DNA of 64,000 bases from Stigonema ocellatum SAG 48.90 = DSM 106950 (GTDB lineage: Bacteria > Cyanobacteriota > Cyanobacteriia > Cyanobacteriales > Nostocaceae). A program made the position numbers and the translations under genes. The notes under the pieces were generated by a model that ran no database searches, was not told where the DNA came from, and was given only the letters and a program-made list of their open reading frames with translations. Where the stretch lies: the NCBI GenBank assembly GCA_016903675.1, contig JADQBA010000011.1:1-64000 (forward strand). Direction: 5' to 3'. The first letter of the stretch is position 1. Each line of letters starts with the position of its first letter. Shown here piece by piece: positions 27,173 through 36,734 of the stretch.

Positions 27173-27736
27173 CTATGTTTCTTTGGAAGATGCGCTGCCG
27201 ACAGTCATCATTTTCATCAATGGCCAATTGAGGTCTTTTTCAGATATTACAGTCACCGAATAGGGCCATTGAATGTTAAAAAATGGGTCGTCATAGCGTA
27301 GACCCCGCTCATACCCTGGTGTGTAAAATTCACCGACCTGATACACGATCTCAGATTCGTCGGTGAGTGCTTGATAACCGTGGGCAAACATTTCCGGAAC
27401 GTACAGGGCGCGGTGGTTTTCTGCGGTAAGTTCCACGCCAAAATGCGACAGGAACGTCGGAGACTCAGGACGCATATCAATAATCACATCGTATATAGCA
27501 CCTTTGGTGCAGCGGATTAATTTTGTTTCCGCTGCTGGAGCTACTTGATAGTGCATTCCCCGCAGCGTCCCTTTTTTGTGGTTGAAAGACAGGTTGCATT
27601 GGGCAACTGTTGGCTTTAATCCGTGTGCTTCAAATTCTCTTGCGCAGAAAGTGCGAGCGAAGAAACCGCGATGATCTGGCTTTTCTTCCAAATCAACAAT
27701 GAATGCGTCTTTAAGATTGGTTTCGGTAAAAATCAT
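27173..27736 (-). CDS. dTDP-4-dehydrorhamnose 3,5-epimerase-like protein (RfbC family)
   Basis: A 187-residue cupin-fold epimerase. Family marks are DHRGFFARTFCAREFEAHGL, QCNLSFNHKKGTLRGMHYQ (active-site His), RCTKGAIYDVIIDMRPESPTF, LYVPEMFAHGYQAL and a C-terminal RYDDPFFNIQWP. I chose the ATG at 27736, which has GAGG six bases upstream; the longer frame starts with GTG at 27748. With a CDP-glucose-type neighbour (rfbF) its substrate may be a CDP- rather than dTDP-sugar; this is inference. Confidence 0.85.
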   Translation of the reverse strand: MIFTETNLKDAFIVDLEEKPDHRGFFARTFCAREFEAHGLKPTVAQCNLSFNHKKGTLRGMHYQVAPAAETKLIRCTKGAIYDVIIDMRPESPTFLSHFGVELTAENHRALYVPEMFAHGYQALTDESEIVYQVGEFYTPGYERGLRYDDPFFNIQWPYSVTVISEKDLNWPLMKMMTVGSASSKET

Positions 27737-27902
27737 GGATAACCTCACTTCATGAATGTTTAATACACAGAAATATGGGGAATTTCCTACTTTAAATTAG
27801 CTGAATAATCGCCCTTTGTCACTGTAAATTAAGTACTTCCGAATCAAATATATTTGATTCGGAAGATTTGAGCAGTTCTTCACTGGATCTGAGATGATCT
27901 AG

Positions 27903-28940
27903 CTACTTTTTAGCCCAAAAGAAATTCTGATCGATTTGCTGAGTACGAATCAGATACTCTAGCTGCTTTAAGCGAGTGAAGCCTCTGGATAAGAAAGTCT
28001 CTTCCGTCATATCAATTTGCGTAAACAAATCAAATAGCTGCTTAGCACCACGCTGGGCATTCCAATCACACTTAAAGCCAGGTAGAACTGTATTAATTTT
28101 CTCAAAAGATACCCGGTAGCTGCGATTGTCTGAACTCTTTTCACCAAAGCTTAGTTCACATCCGGGAAAAACTTCAGCAATAATTTCCGCAATTTCTTTA
28201 ACTCGATAGTTATTCGCAGTGTCTCCCACATTAAAGACTTGGTTGTGTATAATATCACGGGGAGCTTCAAGTGCACAAACAATTGCCTTGCAAATATCCA
28301 GCCCGTGGACCAACGGACGCCAAGGAGTACCATCGCTGATCATCTTGATTTCTTTGGTAGTCCAAGCCAAACCTGCCAAGTTGTTTAAAACAATATCAAA
28401 GCGCATCCTGGGGGAAGCACCAAAGGCAGTGGCATTCCGCATAAAACTAGGAGAGAAGTTATCGTCAGCTAGTGGCTTGACATCTCGCTCTACCAAAGTT
28501 TTACATTCTGCATAGGCAGTTTGGGGATTCACTGGTGATTCTTCTGTGACATCTCCCTCAGTTGCTACACCATAGACACTGCAAGAAGACATATACACAA
28601 AGCGACGTACACCCGCTTCTTTTGCCATTGTGGCAAGGCGAACTGAACCTTGATGGTTGATTTCGTAGGTGATGTGGGGTGCTAATTGTCCGGTGGGGTC
28701 GTTGGATAATTCAGCCATGTGAACTATTGCTTCAACGCCTTGCAAGTCTTCAACGGTGATATGACGAATATCCTTGTTGAGGGTTTTAGCTGTTATTTCA
28801 GTACCGTTGTACAACCAACCCACTTTATAGTAGCCAGTGTCTACACCGATAACTTCATGTCCCCGTTCAAATAATAAGGGAGGTAATAACGATCCCAGAT
28901 AGCCTTCAGTACCAGTGACGAGAACTTTCATTGTTTTCAA
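27903..28940 (-). CDS. NAD-dependent sugar epimerase/dehydratase (extended SDR)
   Basis: A 345-residue extended short-chain dehydrogenase. VLVTGTEGYLGS at residues 6-17 is the NAD-binding glycine motif, and MSSCSVYG the Ser-containing strand. TAYAECK carries the Tyr-x3-Lys catalytic pair, and RNATAFGASPRMRFDIVLNN the sugar-binding region. It acts on nucleotide-sugars, probably as a 4-ketosugar reductase or epimerase in the same pathway as the flanking rfbF and RfbC-like genes. It is separated from the next upstream gene by a block of palindromic repeats. Confidence 0.85.
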   Translation of the reverse strand: MKTMKVLVTGTEGYLGSLLPPLLFERGHEVIGVDTGYYKVGWLYNGTEITAKTLNKDIRHITVEDLQGVEAIVHMAELSNDPTGQLAPHITYEINHQGSVRLATMAKEAGVRRFVYMSSCSVYGVATEGDVTEESPVNPQTAYAECKTLVERDVKPLADDNFSPSFMRNATAFGASPRMRFDIVLNNLAGLAWTTKEIKMISDGTPWRPLVHGLDICKAIVCALEAPRDIIHNQVFNVGDTANNYRVKEIAEIIAEVFPGCELSFGEKSSDNRSYRVSFEKINTVLPGFKCDWNAQRGAKQLFDLFTQIDMTEETFLSRGFTRLKQLEYLIRTQQIDQNFFWAKK

Positions 28941-28982
28941 TTCCTATAAGTTAATTAGGGCGATGAACACACAGAACAAATA

Positions 28983-29158
28983 GTCGGTTTGTAGTAGCGC
29001 TTTGTTCGTAGTAGCGCTTTAGCGCCGGTTGAATCGCGGTTTTTTTTGCGTTGAAGGGAAAGCCGTTACGGTCGATAGGGACAGAACTTACCAGGAGGGG
29101 CTTCCCGGAAGGGTAGCGCATAATATCGCGGTTTTATGCGCTGAAGCGCTACTACAAA
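28983..29158. repeat. GTAGTAGCGCTT(C/T)AGCGCCGGTT palindromic repeat
   Basis: Several arms of GTAGTAGCGCTTTAGCGCCGG and a facing GCGCTGAAGCGCTACTAC around a 100-base interior. Related copies are at 50467-50654 and 55827-55883. It is a dispersed non-coding element. Confidence 0.78.
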
Positions 29159-30379
29159 CTAAATATATTGATGGGCTGTAGCTTGGAGATGCGATTGAGA
29201 GGGAATTTGTGCCACTATGGCTTTACCAATCTCAATTGAAGAAGTTGCGGCTGGGGAAGGCGCATTGCAAACATGGACGGAGTTTTGACCTTGAACAATC
29301 AAAAAGTCGTCCACTAACTTGCCATCGTTCATTAATGCTTGAGCACGGACACCAGCGTGGGTAGGAACTACATCTTCTGCTTTGACTTCAGGAATGAGTT
29401 GTTGAAGACTGCGGACAAAGGCTGCTTTACTAAAGGAGCGAATGATTTCCTGAATGCCTTCGTCAGCATTTTTTGCTGCTAGTTTCCAGAAACCTGGGTA
29501 GGTCATAACTTCAGTAAAATCACGCAAATCAAAGTCTGTTTTATTATAGCCTTCGCGCTTGAAGCTGAGAACCGCATTTGGGCCTGCATGAACACTACCA
29601 TCAATCATGCGGGTAAAGTGAACACCCAGAAAAGGAAAATCCGGGTTGGGCACTGGGTATATTAAGCCTTTTACCAAATAGCGTTTTTCTGGTGTCAGTT
29701 CGTAATATTCTCCCCGGAAAGGTACGATTTTTGCTTGTGGATCGACTTTACCTAATTTGGCAATGCGATCGCTATGCAAGCCAGCACAATTGATGACAAA
29801 GCGAGTTTCAAAGGTGCCGTTATTGGTTTGGAGTACCTGATTGTTGCCACTTGGAACTATGCGTTCAACTTTTGTATTGAGACGTAGTTCTCCCCCCTGA
29901 TTTTCAATGATTTCAGCGTATTTGAGGCAAACTTGCTTATAATTGGCTATGCCAGTTGAGAATACTTGGATTCCCGCTACGCATCTGACTGATGGTTCTA
30001 TTTCTTTGACTTCTTCTCGGCTGATTTTCTTAACTTGGATACCGTTTTCCAAGCCTCGCTTGTAAAGGTTCTCTAGGCGAGGCAACTCTGTGTCATTAGT
30101 AGCAATAATTACCTTTCCACAGACTTCATGCGCAATCCCATGTTCTTGGCAAAATTCCACCATTGTGCGACAACCATCACGGCAAAATTTAGCTTTGAAA
30201 CTCCCTGGTTTGTAGTAAATGCCAGAGTGAATCACGCCGCTATTGTTACCGGTTTGGTGAAATGCCCATTTGCTTTCCTTTTCTACTACTAGAATACGAG
30301 AATTGGGATAGCGTTTACCCAATGCCATGCCAGTGGAAAGACCAACAATTCCCCCACCTATAATTGCGAAATCATACAT
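29159..30379 (-). CDS. FAD-dependent oxidoreductase, LhgO (L-2-hydroxyglutarate oxidase) type
   Basis: A 406-residue FAD enzyme of the DAO family. DFAIIGGGIVGLSTGMAL at residues 3-20 binds the FAD dinucleotide, followed by VVEKE. TGNNSGVIHSGIYYKPGSFKAKFC is characteristic of LhgO, and the C-terminal PTHAGVRAQAL and CNAPSPAATSSIEIGK close the FAD fold. Family members oxidise L-2-hydroxyglutarate at the membrane with transfer to quinones. Its presence inside a polysaccharide island, also remembered for Anabaena, suggests a modified-sugar substrate, which is unproven. Confidence 0.84.
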   Translation of the reverse strand: MYDFAIIGGGIVGLSTGMALGKRYPNSRILVVEKESKWAFHQTGNNSGVIHSGIYYKPGSFKAKFCRDGCRTMVEFCQEHGIAHEVCGKVIIATNDTELPRLENLYKRGLENGIQVKKISREEVKEIEPSVRCVAGIQVFSTGIANYKQVCLKYAEIIENQGGELRLNTKVERIVPSGNNQVLQTNNGTFETRFVINCAGLHSDRIAKLGKVDPQAKIVPFRGEYYELTPEKRYLVKGLIYPVPNPDFPFLGVHFTRMIDGSVHAGPNAVLSFKREGYNKTDFDLRDFTEVMTYPGFWKLAAKNADEGIQEIIRSFSKAAFVRSLQQLIPEVKAEDVVPTHAGVRAQALMNDGKLVDDFLIVQGQNSVHVCNAPSPAATSSIEIGKAIVAQIPSQSHLQATAHQYI

Positions 30380-30406
30380 TGTATTCCAGCCTCAAGAAAT
30401 AAAGTT

Positions 30407-30546
30407 AGGAGTGGGGAGTGGGGAGTGGGGAGTGGGGAGTGGGGAGTGGGGAGTGGGGAGTGGGGAGTGGGGAGTGAAGAATTATAAATTAACTCTTAAC
30501 TCCTAACTCCTAACTCCTAACTCCTAACTCCTAACTCCTAACTCTC
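30407..30546. repeat. heptanucleotide tandem repeats (GGGGAGT, then TAACTCC)
   Basis: About nine units of GGGGAGT followed by about eight of TAACTCC/CTCCTAA. These are short tandemly repeated repetitive (STRR) sequences typical of heterocystous cyanobacteria. They separate rfbF from the oxidoreductase gene, with only five bases to the end of rfbF. Confidence 0.9.
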
Positions 30547-31320
30547 CTACCATACTTTCCAAGGAGCTTTTCCGGTCTTCCATAGCTCCTCTAGATAGTT
30601 TTTATCTCGTAAGGTATCCATAGGTTGCCAAAAACCTTCATGTTTATAAGCGCAAAGCTGTTCCATTTCGGCTAGCTTTTCTAAAGGTTTCTGCTCCCAA
30701 ACACTTGAATCGTCATCAATGAAGTTGATGACCTCAGGTTCTAAGATAAAATACCCGCCATTAATCCAAGCACCATCCCCAACTGGTTTTTCTCGAAAGC
30801 TGGTGATTTTTGTTTGCTCATGTCCTAAGACAATTGCCCCAAAACGCCCTGGTGGTTGAACTGCGGTTAGTGTTCCCAAACTCTTTTGTTCTTTATGAAA
30901 GTTGATGAGTTCTGTAATATTCACATTGCTCACACCATCACCGTAGGTAAAGCAAAAAGTTTCATTACCGATATGCTCCCTGACTCGCTTCAAGCGTCCG
31001 CCTGTCATGGTGTGGTCTCCCGTATCTACTAAGGTGACACGCCAAGGTTCGGCATAGCCAGAATGTACATTCATCTGGTTGAACCGCATATCAAAAGTAA
31101 CGTCTGACATGTGTAAGAAGTAGTTGGCAAAATACTCCTTAATGACGTAGCCTTTGTAACCGCAGCAGATGATGAAATCATCTATGCCATGGGTAGAGTA
31201 AATCTTCATTATGTGCCACAAAATTGGCTTACCGCCAATCTCCACCATTGGCTTTGGTCTTACGCTAGTTTCTTCACTAATGCGCGTCCCAAGTCCACCA
31301 GCCAGGATCACTGCTTTCAT
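30547..31320 (-). CDS. rfbF: glucose-1-phosphate cytidylyltransferase
   Basis: A 257-residue nucleotidyltransferase. MKAVILAGGLGTRISEETSVRPKPMVEIGGKPILWHIM is the NTP-binding signature; FCFTYGDGVSNVN contains the metal-binding Asp, and PPGRFGAIVL and EKPVGDGAWINGGYF are typical of cytidylyltransferases. It makes CDP-glucose from CTP and glucose-1-phosphate, the entry to CDP-deoxy sugars. It is the first gene of the minus-strand polysaccharide island. The 795 bases upstream have no gene and presumably hold the promoter. Confidence 0.9.
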   Translation of the reverse strand: MKAVILAGGLGTRISEETSVRPKPMVEIGGKPILWHIMKIYSTHGIDDFIICCGYKGYVIKEYFANYFLHMSDVTFDMRFNQMNVHSGYAEPWRVTLVDTGDHTMTGGRLKRVREHIGNETFCFTYGDGVSNVNITELINFHKEQKSLGTLTAVQPPGRFGAIVLGHEQTKITSFREKPVGDGAWINGGYFILEPEVINFIDDDSSVWEQKPLEKLAEMEQLCAYKHEGFWQPMDTLRDKNYLEELWKTGKAPWKVW

Positions 31321-32115
31321 GAAATTATCTCGTAATTGTCAGTTAAATTAATATTTTCATTTTTTTTTAGACTTCATTAGAGAAAAATTTCGTTTCTCTA
31401 CCAATTCTGGATAACATTGCACTTTATTTTATCCTCTTACAGTTACCCCCGCTATGGGGGGGGGGACAACCACAGGCGGTAGAAAAAATATAGGGCATTT
31501 TCACAGAAAAACGGTATTAATTTTCCCCGTTTTTAATTTAACCGTAATTTCACTCTAATATATAAAGAGAAGGTAAATAAATTTGCTTTCTTTGTAAAAA
31601 AATAAACAAGCTCATGACCAGACAATTTTAAATATAAAATAATTACTTCTTGTTCTTGCAAAATAAGAATAACTTATGTGCTGAGTAATTCGGCGTTGTT
31701 ATGAGAATTATGAATGCTGAATTATGAATTATGATAGAAATTTGCTCTTGATTCGGGGTGAATAAACACAAGTGCCATTCGTGTTTATCTAGCGCGTAGT
31801 TCGCCTACGCATAGAGACTTCCCCATAAGCGACTGGCGCAGATCTCAGATGTAGCGATCGCAAGAAACGAGCGGAACCAGCATCATATCGTGTCCGGTGG
31901 AAGACTTATCATTAAGGAGGCAGGGGGACAGCAGGACGTGAATGAAAGCCCTCACAGAAAGCCCCTCTCCCAAATTGGGAGAGGGGTTGGGGGTGAGGGC
32001 GGTAATGAGAATGAAATACCTGGACTACTGCTCTGTGATTCCATTCATTCACGGGTATTGGGTTTAAGACCGGTAATTTTGTAGCGGTTCGGGAGTAATT
32101 CATAATTCATAATTT
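31321..32115. other. intergenic region upstream of the polysaccharide island
   Basis: No gene supported. AT-rich sequence next to rfbF (31330-31680) is a likely promoter region, with no motif I can assign. A GAAAGCCCTCAC...CCTCTCCCAAATTGGGAGAGG repeat lies at about 31942-32000, and a GTAGCGGTTCGGGAGTAATT stretch (about 32080) also occurs near 20001. Confidence 0.55.
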
Positions 32116-34293
32116 CTAGTTTCCTTTTACTGATACACCACTGTTTTGGAAGAAAGTGTCACATTTATTTTCTAATACAACACAGATACTACTTAGGGCT
32201 TGTTGGTAACTATCCATGTCATTTTGTAACAAAGCAATTTTAGCCGATGTCTGCAAATCTTCAACTGCTTTTGTATAGTGTTGTTTAGATTGGCTACCAC
32301 CGTATTGTGCTAGTTCATAACGAACAATACCTCGTTTAAGATAAGCTTTTGCTAAGTGGGAATTAATACTTAATGCTTGATTAAAGTCATCAATTGCATG
32401 TTTGTATTCTTGCTCGAATTGGCTACTATATTGGGCGATTTGATAGCGGACAAGACCCCGCTGAAAGTAAGTTTCTGCCCGTGAAGTGTCTTTAGTTAGT
32501 GCTACGTTAAAGTCCTCAATCGCTTTTTTGTAATCTTGCTGAGAATCGCCGCTGTATTTGGCAATCTGGGCGCGGACAATACCCCGTCTTATATAAGCTT
32601 CGACTTCATTAGGATTGAGGCGCACGGCACTATTGAAGTCTGCGATTGCCAGATTGTAATCCTTATCAGGGTCGCTGCTATACTCAGCGAGTATAAAATG
32701 GACATTGCCACGGTTTACATAAGCTTTGATTTCATTAGGGCTGAGGCGCAGTGCTTGATTATAGTCTGCAATTGCCGCTTCATACCCTTTTAAGTTATAG
32801 TAAGCATTACCTCGATTAATATAAGCTCTGGCGTAGTTCGGGTCTTTTTGGATTGCTTTGCTAAACTTTTCAATTGCTTGCTCATACTCTCGCACTTTGT
32901 AAAAAGCATGACCCTGCTTGTAGTAATCCCCGAAACTAAGATTATCTTCTTTTTCTTGATGAGGCAGAAACGCTTGTTGAATGTAAGGGTTTTGCGGACT
33001 AAAGGGGCGACTTGTAAATTTAATCATTAAGTCTAAATACCCCAAAAAACCAAAACCAAGCAAGCAAATAATAACCGGATAAAAGTTCTGCTTTTTAGGA
33101 GGCTTATAATAATAAAGGTGTTGTGAGCCTGCTGACACCTTATGATTAGGGCGGTTCAATGAAAGTGCTGGCTGTGGGCGTTGCGCTGGGATATGGCGCT
33201 TGTGCCGTTTTTGTTGGGGTTGTAAATGTTCCTTAGCAGCTACTGCTTCCAGTGATGGAAAGGGGTCGCGTCCGCCTAATTGCAATCTCCGTTCACACCA
33301 AGGACAGCAGCGTAGGTGATTGCTGTAGCGATGCTGGGGGTTCTTCGTGCAGAACGCCAGGGAATTTTCGGCTTCAGCCAGCGCTGATAGCCATGTTTGG
33401 GCAGTGGGGCGTAGCAGTGGGTTATTGTGACCATCCTCAAAACAACGCACGAACAGTTCCTGTAGGCTAAGATTAAGTATTTCCCAAGGTGGTGAAATTG
33501 GGGTAGGAATGTAGGGTACGCACTGTTTTTGACTGTAAGTAAAGTGACCCTGGGCAATGCGTCCTTCGTAGGTCGGTGGCTCACCAGAACCTTGAAAAAT
33601 GCCGGAAAATGGGTGTACACCTTCCATCAATAGTTGAAATATCAGCACCGCCAATCCAAACAAATCATGAGCAACAGATCGATCGCACTCAGCAAAGGTT
33701 TTGTTCTGTAGTTCTGGCGGCGTAAACTCTGGTTTGCCAACAGGACAGCGGTAAATGATGTTATTATTGGGGTGGAGTACTTGGAAAGAGTCGGTATCTA
33801 CCAATGTCACCAGTGCTGTGTCGGAAACGAGGAGATTTGATTCATTCACATCTCCAACGCAGTATCCACTGGCGTGCAAAGCTGCAAAAGCCGCCGCCAG
33901 ATTCCGGGCAGTGCGCAGCAGATACTGATAATTGAATAAAGGACAGTATTGGCGGCGAGTTCTAGGATTATAAAAGTCGATGGAGGGACGCATTCCCCGA
34001 ATGCGCGGCATTAAAAAACCCACGATGCGATCGCTTCCATCTGACGCACGCAATAACTCCGTTGGCCAAGCAATGGAAATATGACCCAAATTAGCCGTGG
34101 GGTTTTCTGGCGGGTGGGCAAGCATTACCTTTAGCTTCTCAGCCTGGTCTACAGTGGGCAGGTGATAAATCTTGGCCACTAGATTTATATCCGTTGGCAC
34201 TGTGTAAATACACGCTTCACCACCACGTCCCAGACTCATGGTGAGGTTAATACTAGTAGTTTTTTGGTTAGGAAGACAACGTAATACCTGCAT
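32116..34293 (-). CDS. protein kinase with zinc-ribbon, membrane span and TPR repeats (YegI-like)
   Basis: A 725-residue protein. The N-terminal kinase-like domain has LGRGGEACIY at 21-30, Lys41 in VAKIYH, catalytic loop VGDVNESNLL (Asp148, Asn153) and VDTDSF in place of DFG. It ends with a cysteine cluster (FCTKNPQH...RCCPWCERR) that may bind zinc. A hydrophobic segment (PVIICLLGFGFLGYLDL) follows near residue 410. The last 300 residues contain about six tetratricopeptide repeats (YARAYINRGNAYYNLKGYEAAIADYNQAL type). With the PP2C and von Willebrand genes upstream it matches the YegL-YegK-YegI arrangement; it should phosphorylate a partner that the phosphatase resets. Confidence 0.82.
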   Translation of the reverse strand: MQVLRCLPNQKTTSINLTMSLGRGGEACIYTVPTDINLVAKIYHLPTVDQAEKLKVMLAHPPENPTANLGHISIAWPTELLRASDGSDRIVGFLMPRIRGMRPSIDFYNPRTRRQYCPLFNYQYLLRTARNLAAAFAALHASGYCVGDVNESNLLVSDTALVTLVDTDSFQVLHPNNNIIYRCPVGKPEFTPPELQNKTFAECDRSVAHDLFGLAVLIFQLLMEGVHPFSGIFQGSGEPPTYEGRIAQGHFTYSQKQCVPYIPTPISPPWEILNLSLQELFVRCFEDGHNNPLLRPTAQTWLSALAEAENSLAFCTKNPQHRYSNHLRCCPWCERRLQLGGRDPFPSLEAVAAKEHLQPQQKRHKRHIPAQRPQPALSLNRPNHKVSAGSQHLYYYKPPKKQNFYPVIICLLGFGFLGYLDLMIKFTSRPFSPQNPYIQQAFLPHQEKEDNLSFGDYYKQGHAFYKVREYEQAIEKFSKAIQKDPNYARAYINRGNAYYNLKGYEAAIADYNQALRLSPNEIKAYVNRGNVHFILAEYSSDPDKDYNLAIADFNSAVRLNPNEVEAYIRRGIVRAQIAKYSGDSQQDYKKAIEDFNVALTKDTSRAETYFQRGLVRYQIAQYSSQFEQEYKHAIDDFNQALSINSHLAKAYLKRGIVRYELAQYGGSQSKQHYTKAVEDLQTSAKIALLQNDMDSYQQALSSICVVLENKCDTFFQNSGVSVKGN

Positions 34294-34351
34294 GATGTGG
34301 TTATTGTTCTATGAAGAATAATTTGGGCTTAACAGTCACAACCATTACCAA

Positions 34352-35131
34352 TTAGCTGCGGAGTGCAGCTATAATCAGAGTTAAATCATCGTCAGTGCGT
34401 TGCGTAATCCTTTCAGAACGCAAGAATTTTACCATCTGCTCTTTTGCCACTGTCCTATCCTCCATATTTGCTACGAAGTCAAATAGCGGCAAAAAGAAAG
34501 GTTTGTGAGGCACACCAAAAGCCATATTCATAGCTAGCATTTGTAGTCCATCGGTGAGGACACCAATATTGGCTACTGCTTGCCGCCACAATATCACTTG
34601 TGCCGTTTCTATGGCATCTGGTGATGTCAAAAAAGTAGTTTCATTGATGAATTCGCCATGATCTGGTTTGGTAATTGCTGTCAGGTTGCCGTTCACATCC
34701 TTCGCTACTGCTACACCATCACCGACTTGTGCTACGGCAACAATTTCTGGTGAGGCGATGGCAATAATTAAAGTACTGGCTAAGTCGGGGGTTCTTTTCT
34801 CACACGCAACGGCTTCTTCCTCTACTGCTGCTTTTGCGGCTTGCATTGCTTCTATCAAAAGCGATCGCACCACAGCATCATCAGCCAAGGAGAAGGAAGT
34901 GATTTTTTTCCTAGATATATTTTCGATAGCTGTTTCCACAGCAATCATCGCCCCCACTTTTCCCCAGCTTGCTGAACCCGCACCATCTGCTACAGCCAAC
35001 ACCAAAACATTATCAGGTAATGGCTGCCAATGGTGAGCATCCTGACACAGTTGCTTGTTTTTTACATGGCTTGTGCCAGGTACTGATGCTGCCACTACCT
35101 GCCAGTAGTTGCTTTGTTGTGAAGTGTTCAT
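34352..35131 (-). CDS. PP2C-type serine/threonine phosphatase (YegK-like)
   Basis: A 259-residue PP2C phosphatase. Metal ligands are seen in CQDAHHW (Asp31) and VADGAGS (Asp49, Gly50), QVGDGVAV and RTDDDLTLIIA. LASTLIIAI is the usual core strand. It lacks any membrane segment. The gene lies between the von Willebrand A gene (31 bases upstream) and the kinase gene (58 bases downstream), so it should reverse phosphorylation by that kinase. Such triads are known next to tellurite-resistance-type and stress genes, but no specific stress can be assigned here. Confidence 0.87.
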   Translation of the reverse strand: MNTSQQSNYWQVVAASVPGTSHVKNKQLCQDAHHWQPLPDNVLVLAVADGAGSASWGKVGAMIAVETAIENISRKKITSFSLADDAVVRSLLIEAMQAAKAAVEEEAVACEKRTPDLASTLIIAIASPEIVAVAQVGDGVAVAKDVNGNLTAITKPDHGEFINETTFLTSPDAIETAQVILWRQAVANIGVLTDGLQMLAMNMAFGVPHKPFFLPLFDFVANMEDRTVAKEQMVKFLRSERITQRTDDDLTLIIAALRS

Positions 35132-35161
35132 AGTGAGAAAAGCTGTGTAAGAATTAACCCA

Positions 35162-35836
35162 TTAAACAGACCCCCAACCAATGGGCGGTAGTGCCACCTG
35201 TTCATCTACCTTGGAATTAGAAACAGCTGACATACTAGCTGACAGCCACACAAACATCTCTACAAAGTTTAGTCCGTTGAGCTTTAGGGGAGTCCGCACA
35301 GCTAGTTGACCTAAGCGCGTCATATTCGCGTTTTCCACACCTACCGGAAAAAAAGCAACACGCTTACTTGCTTCATCTCCTTGCAGACGCCGCTTAGCTT
35401 GCTCTAATACATCCTCAAACTCCCCTTGCGGTTCCCCATCAGTAATCATAAATATCCAAGGGCGATAGTAAGCAATGCCGTTATTGCGATACTGCGTTTT
35501 GCGATCTTGAATTATGTCCAGCGCTTTATGAATAGCAGCGCCCATAGTAGTCAGCCCTTGCGCTGTTAGTGTTGGCGGATGAAATTGATCGGCCGTCACA
35601 AAGTCTTGCACTATGTTAATATGAGTGTCAAACGTGACTATTGCTACCTCTACTCTCCTGGAAGCCAGGGAGTTTTTAATTAATTCATCCTTAAAAGCCA
35701 ACAAGCCAACATTAAGAGCATCAATCGGTGTTCCCTGCATAGAGCCTGATGTGTCTAGTAATAGTACACAAGGACAACGTGGCTCTGGATTCTCTGCGAA
35801 CTCCACTACTTCATCAAGTTTTAATGTATCAGCCAT
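35162..35836 (-). CDS. von Willebrand factor A domain protein (TerY/YegL-like)
   Basis: A 224-residue single-domain protein. The metal-dependent adhesion site is complete: DTSGSM (residues 28-33), the Thr in GLTTMGAA, and Asp in MITDGEPQG. The start is placed at the ATG at 35836 (MADTLKLDEVVEF), the usual family start; a longer frame from 35863 begins with TTG. Family knowledge says such proteins act as metal-dependent scaffolds with a PP2C phosphatase and a kinase, and both are downstream. It probably begins the three-gene operon. Confidence 0.86.
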   Translation of the reverse strand: MADTLKLDEVVEFAENPEPRCPCVLLLDTSGSMQGTPIDALNVGLLAFKDELIKNSLASRRVEVAIVTFDTHINIVQDFVTADQFHPPTLTAQGLTTMGAAIHKALDIIQDRKTQYRNNGIAYYRPWIFMITDGEPQGEFEDVLEQAKRRLQGDEASKRVAFFPVGVENANMTRLGQLAVRTPLKLNGLNFVEMFVWLSASMSAVSNSKVDEQVALPPIGWGSV

Positions 35837-36734
35837 AACGTTTTGTGTTATGTTATAGGGCAAACCTTTATTTTCCTTTATCTCTAAAGTATATAGTTGA
35901 AATCCAAAAGCGAAACTACATCTCTCTCTTGACCATTAGTCTTACTAGTCTACTCTTTATTAAACATGTCACGGTTGCCAAAATCCTCACAAATTAAGAG
36001 AAATTTTTCTTAAGTATAGTTAAGTCCAAGGGGTTATACTGCAAACGGTTAAAAACTCTATCTATGGGAACCCCTCTCCAAACCTCTAAGCGAACTCGCG
36101 GCCAGAGGCTTAAGAATTTAGTTTTCCGCTACTAATAAAGTCAATTTCCTAGCCGTCTTGAGTTTATGCTAACGATGGGCACTACCTACAGCAATGCCTT
36201 CAGCAAAATTTATACAGTATCACGTACAGGGTACTATATATACATATGTTTGCTCTGACATAATTTTAAAGATTCTGTATAGAAAACTTATGTTTTAGAT
36301 GAAAAAAGTCAAAGAGAATTAACACAACCCACATGTTAGCCATGTCAGGGTTCTTCTTAAGAGAGATCCATAAAAATACTAAACCGCCGTGTGTTGGTGC
36401 GAAGTCCTAGGACAGAAGCAACTGTCCTTGCGCTCTTATTCGCACTATGAAGCACCACTCCTCCGATTTATCTTGAAGGCAAGACATTTATTTCTCGGCA
36501 AGTGCCTAACCGGATAATTTTATGAAACCTTTAAATATGTCAAAAATTTCTTTAAATATGATCTTGTAAAGTATGTATTTCTAAGCTAAGATATTAGCTT
36601 TTTATCTATAAATATATTTTTTCAGCCAAAGCTTTATTTTTAGATAAAATAGTGAGGATTAATAAAATCCGTGATTTATCGAAATTTTCCACTTATAAAC
36701 AATCGGTTTAATCTCCCGAAAATTTTCTAAAGAA
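35837..36734. other. intergenic, divergent promoters expected
   Basis: About 900 AT-rich bases between the minus-strand von Willebrand operon and the plus-strand PatA-like gene. No gene, repeat array or structured RNA could be supported. Confidence 0.55.
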
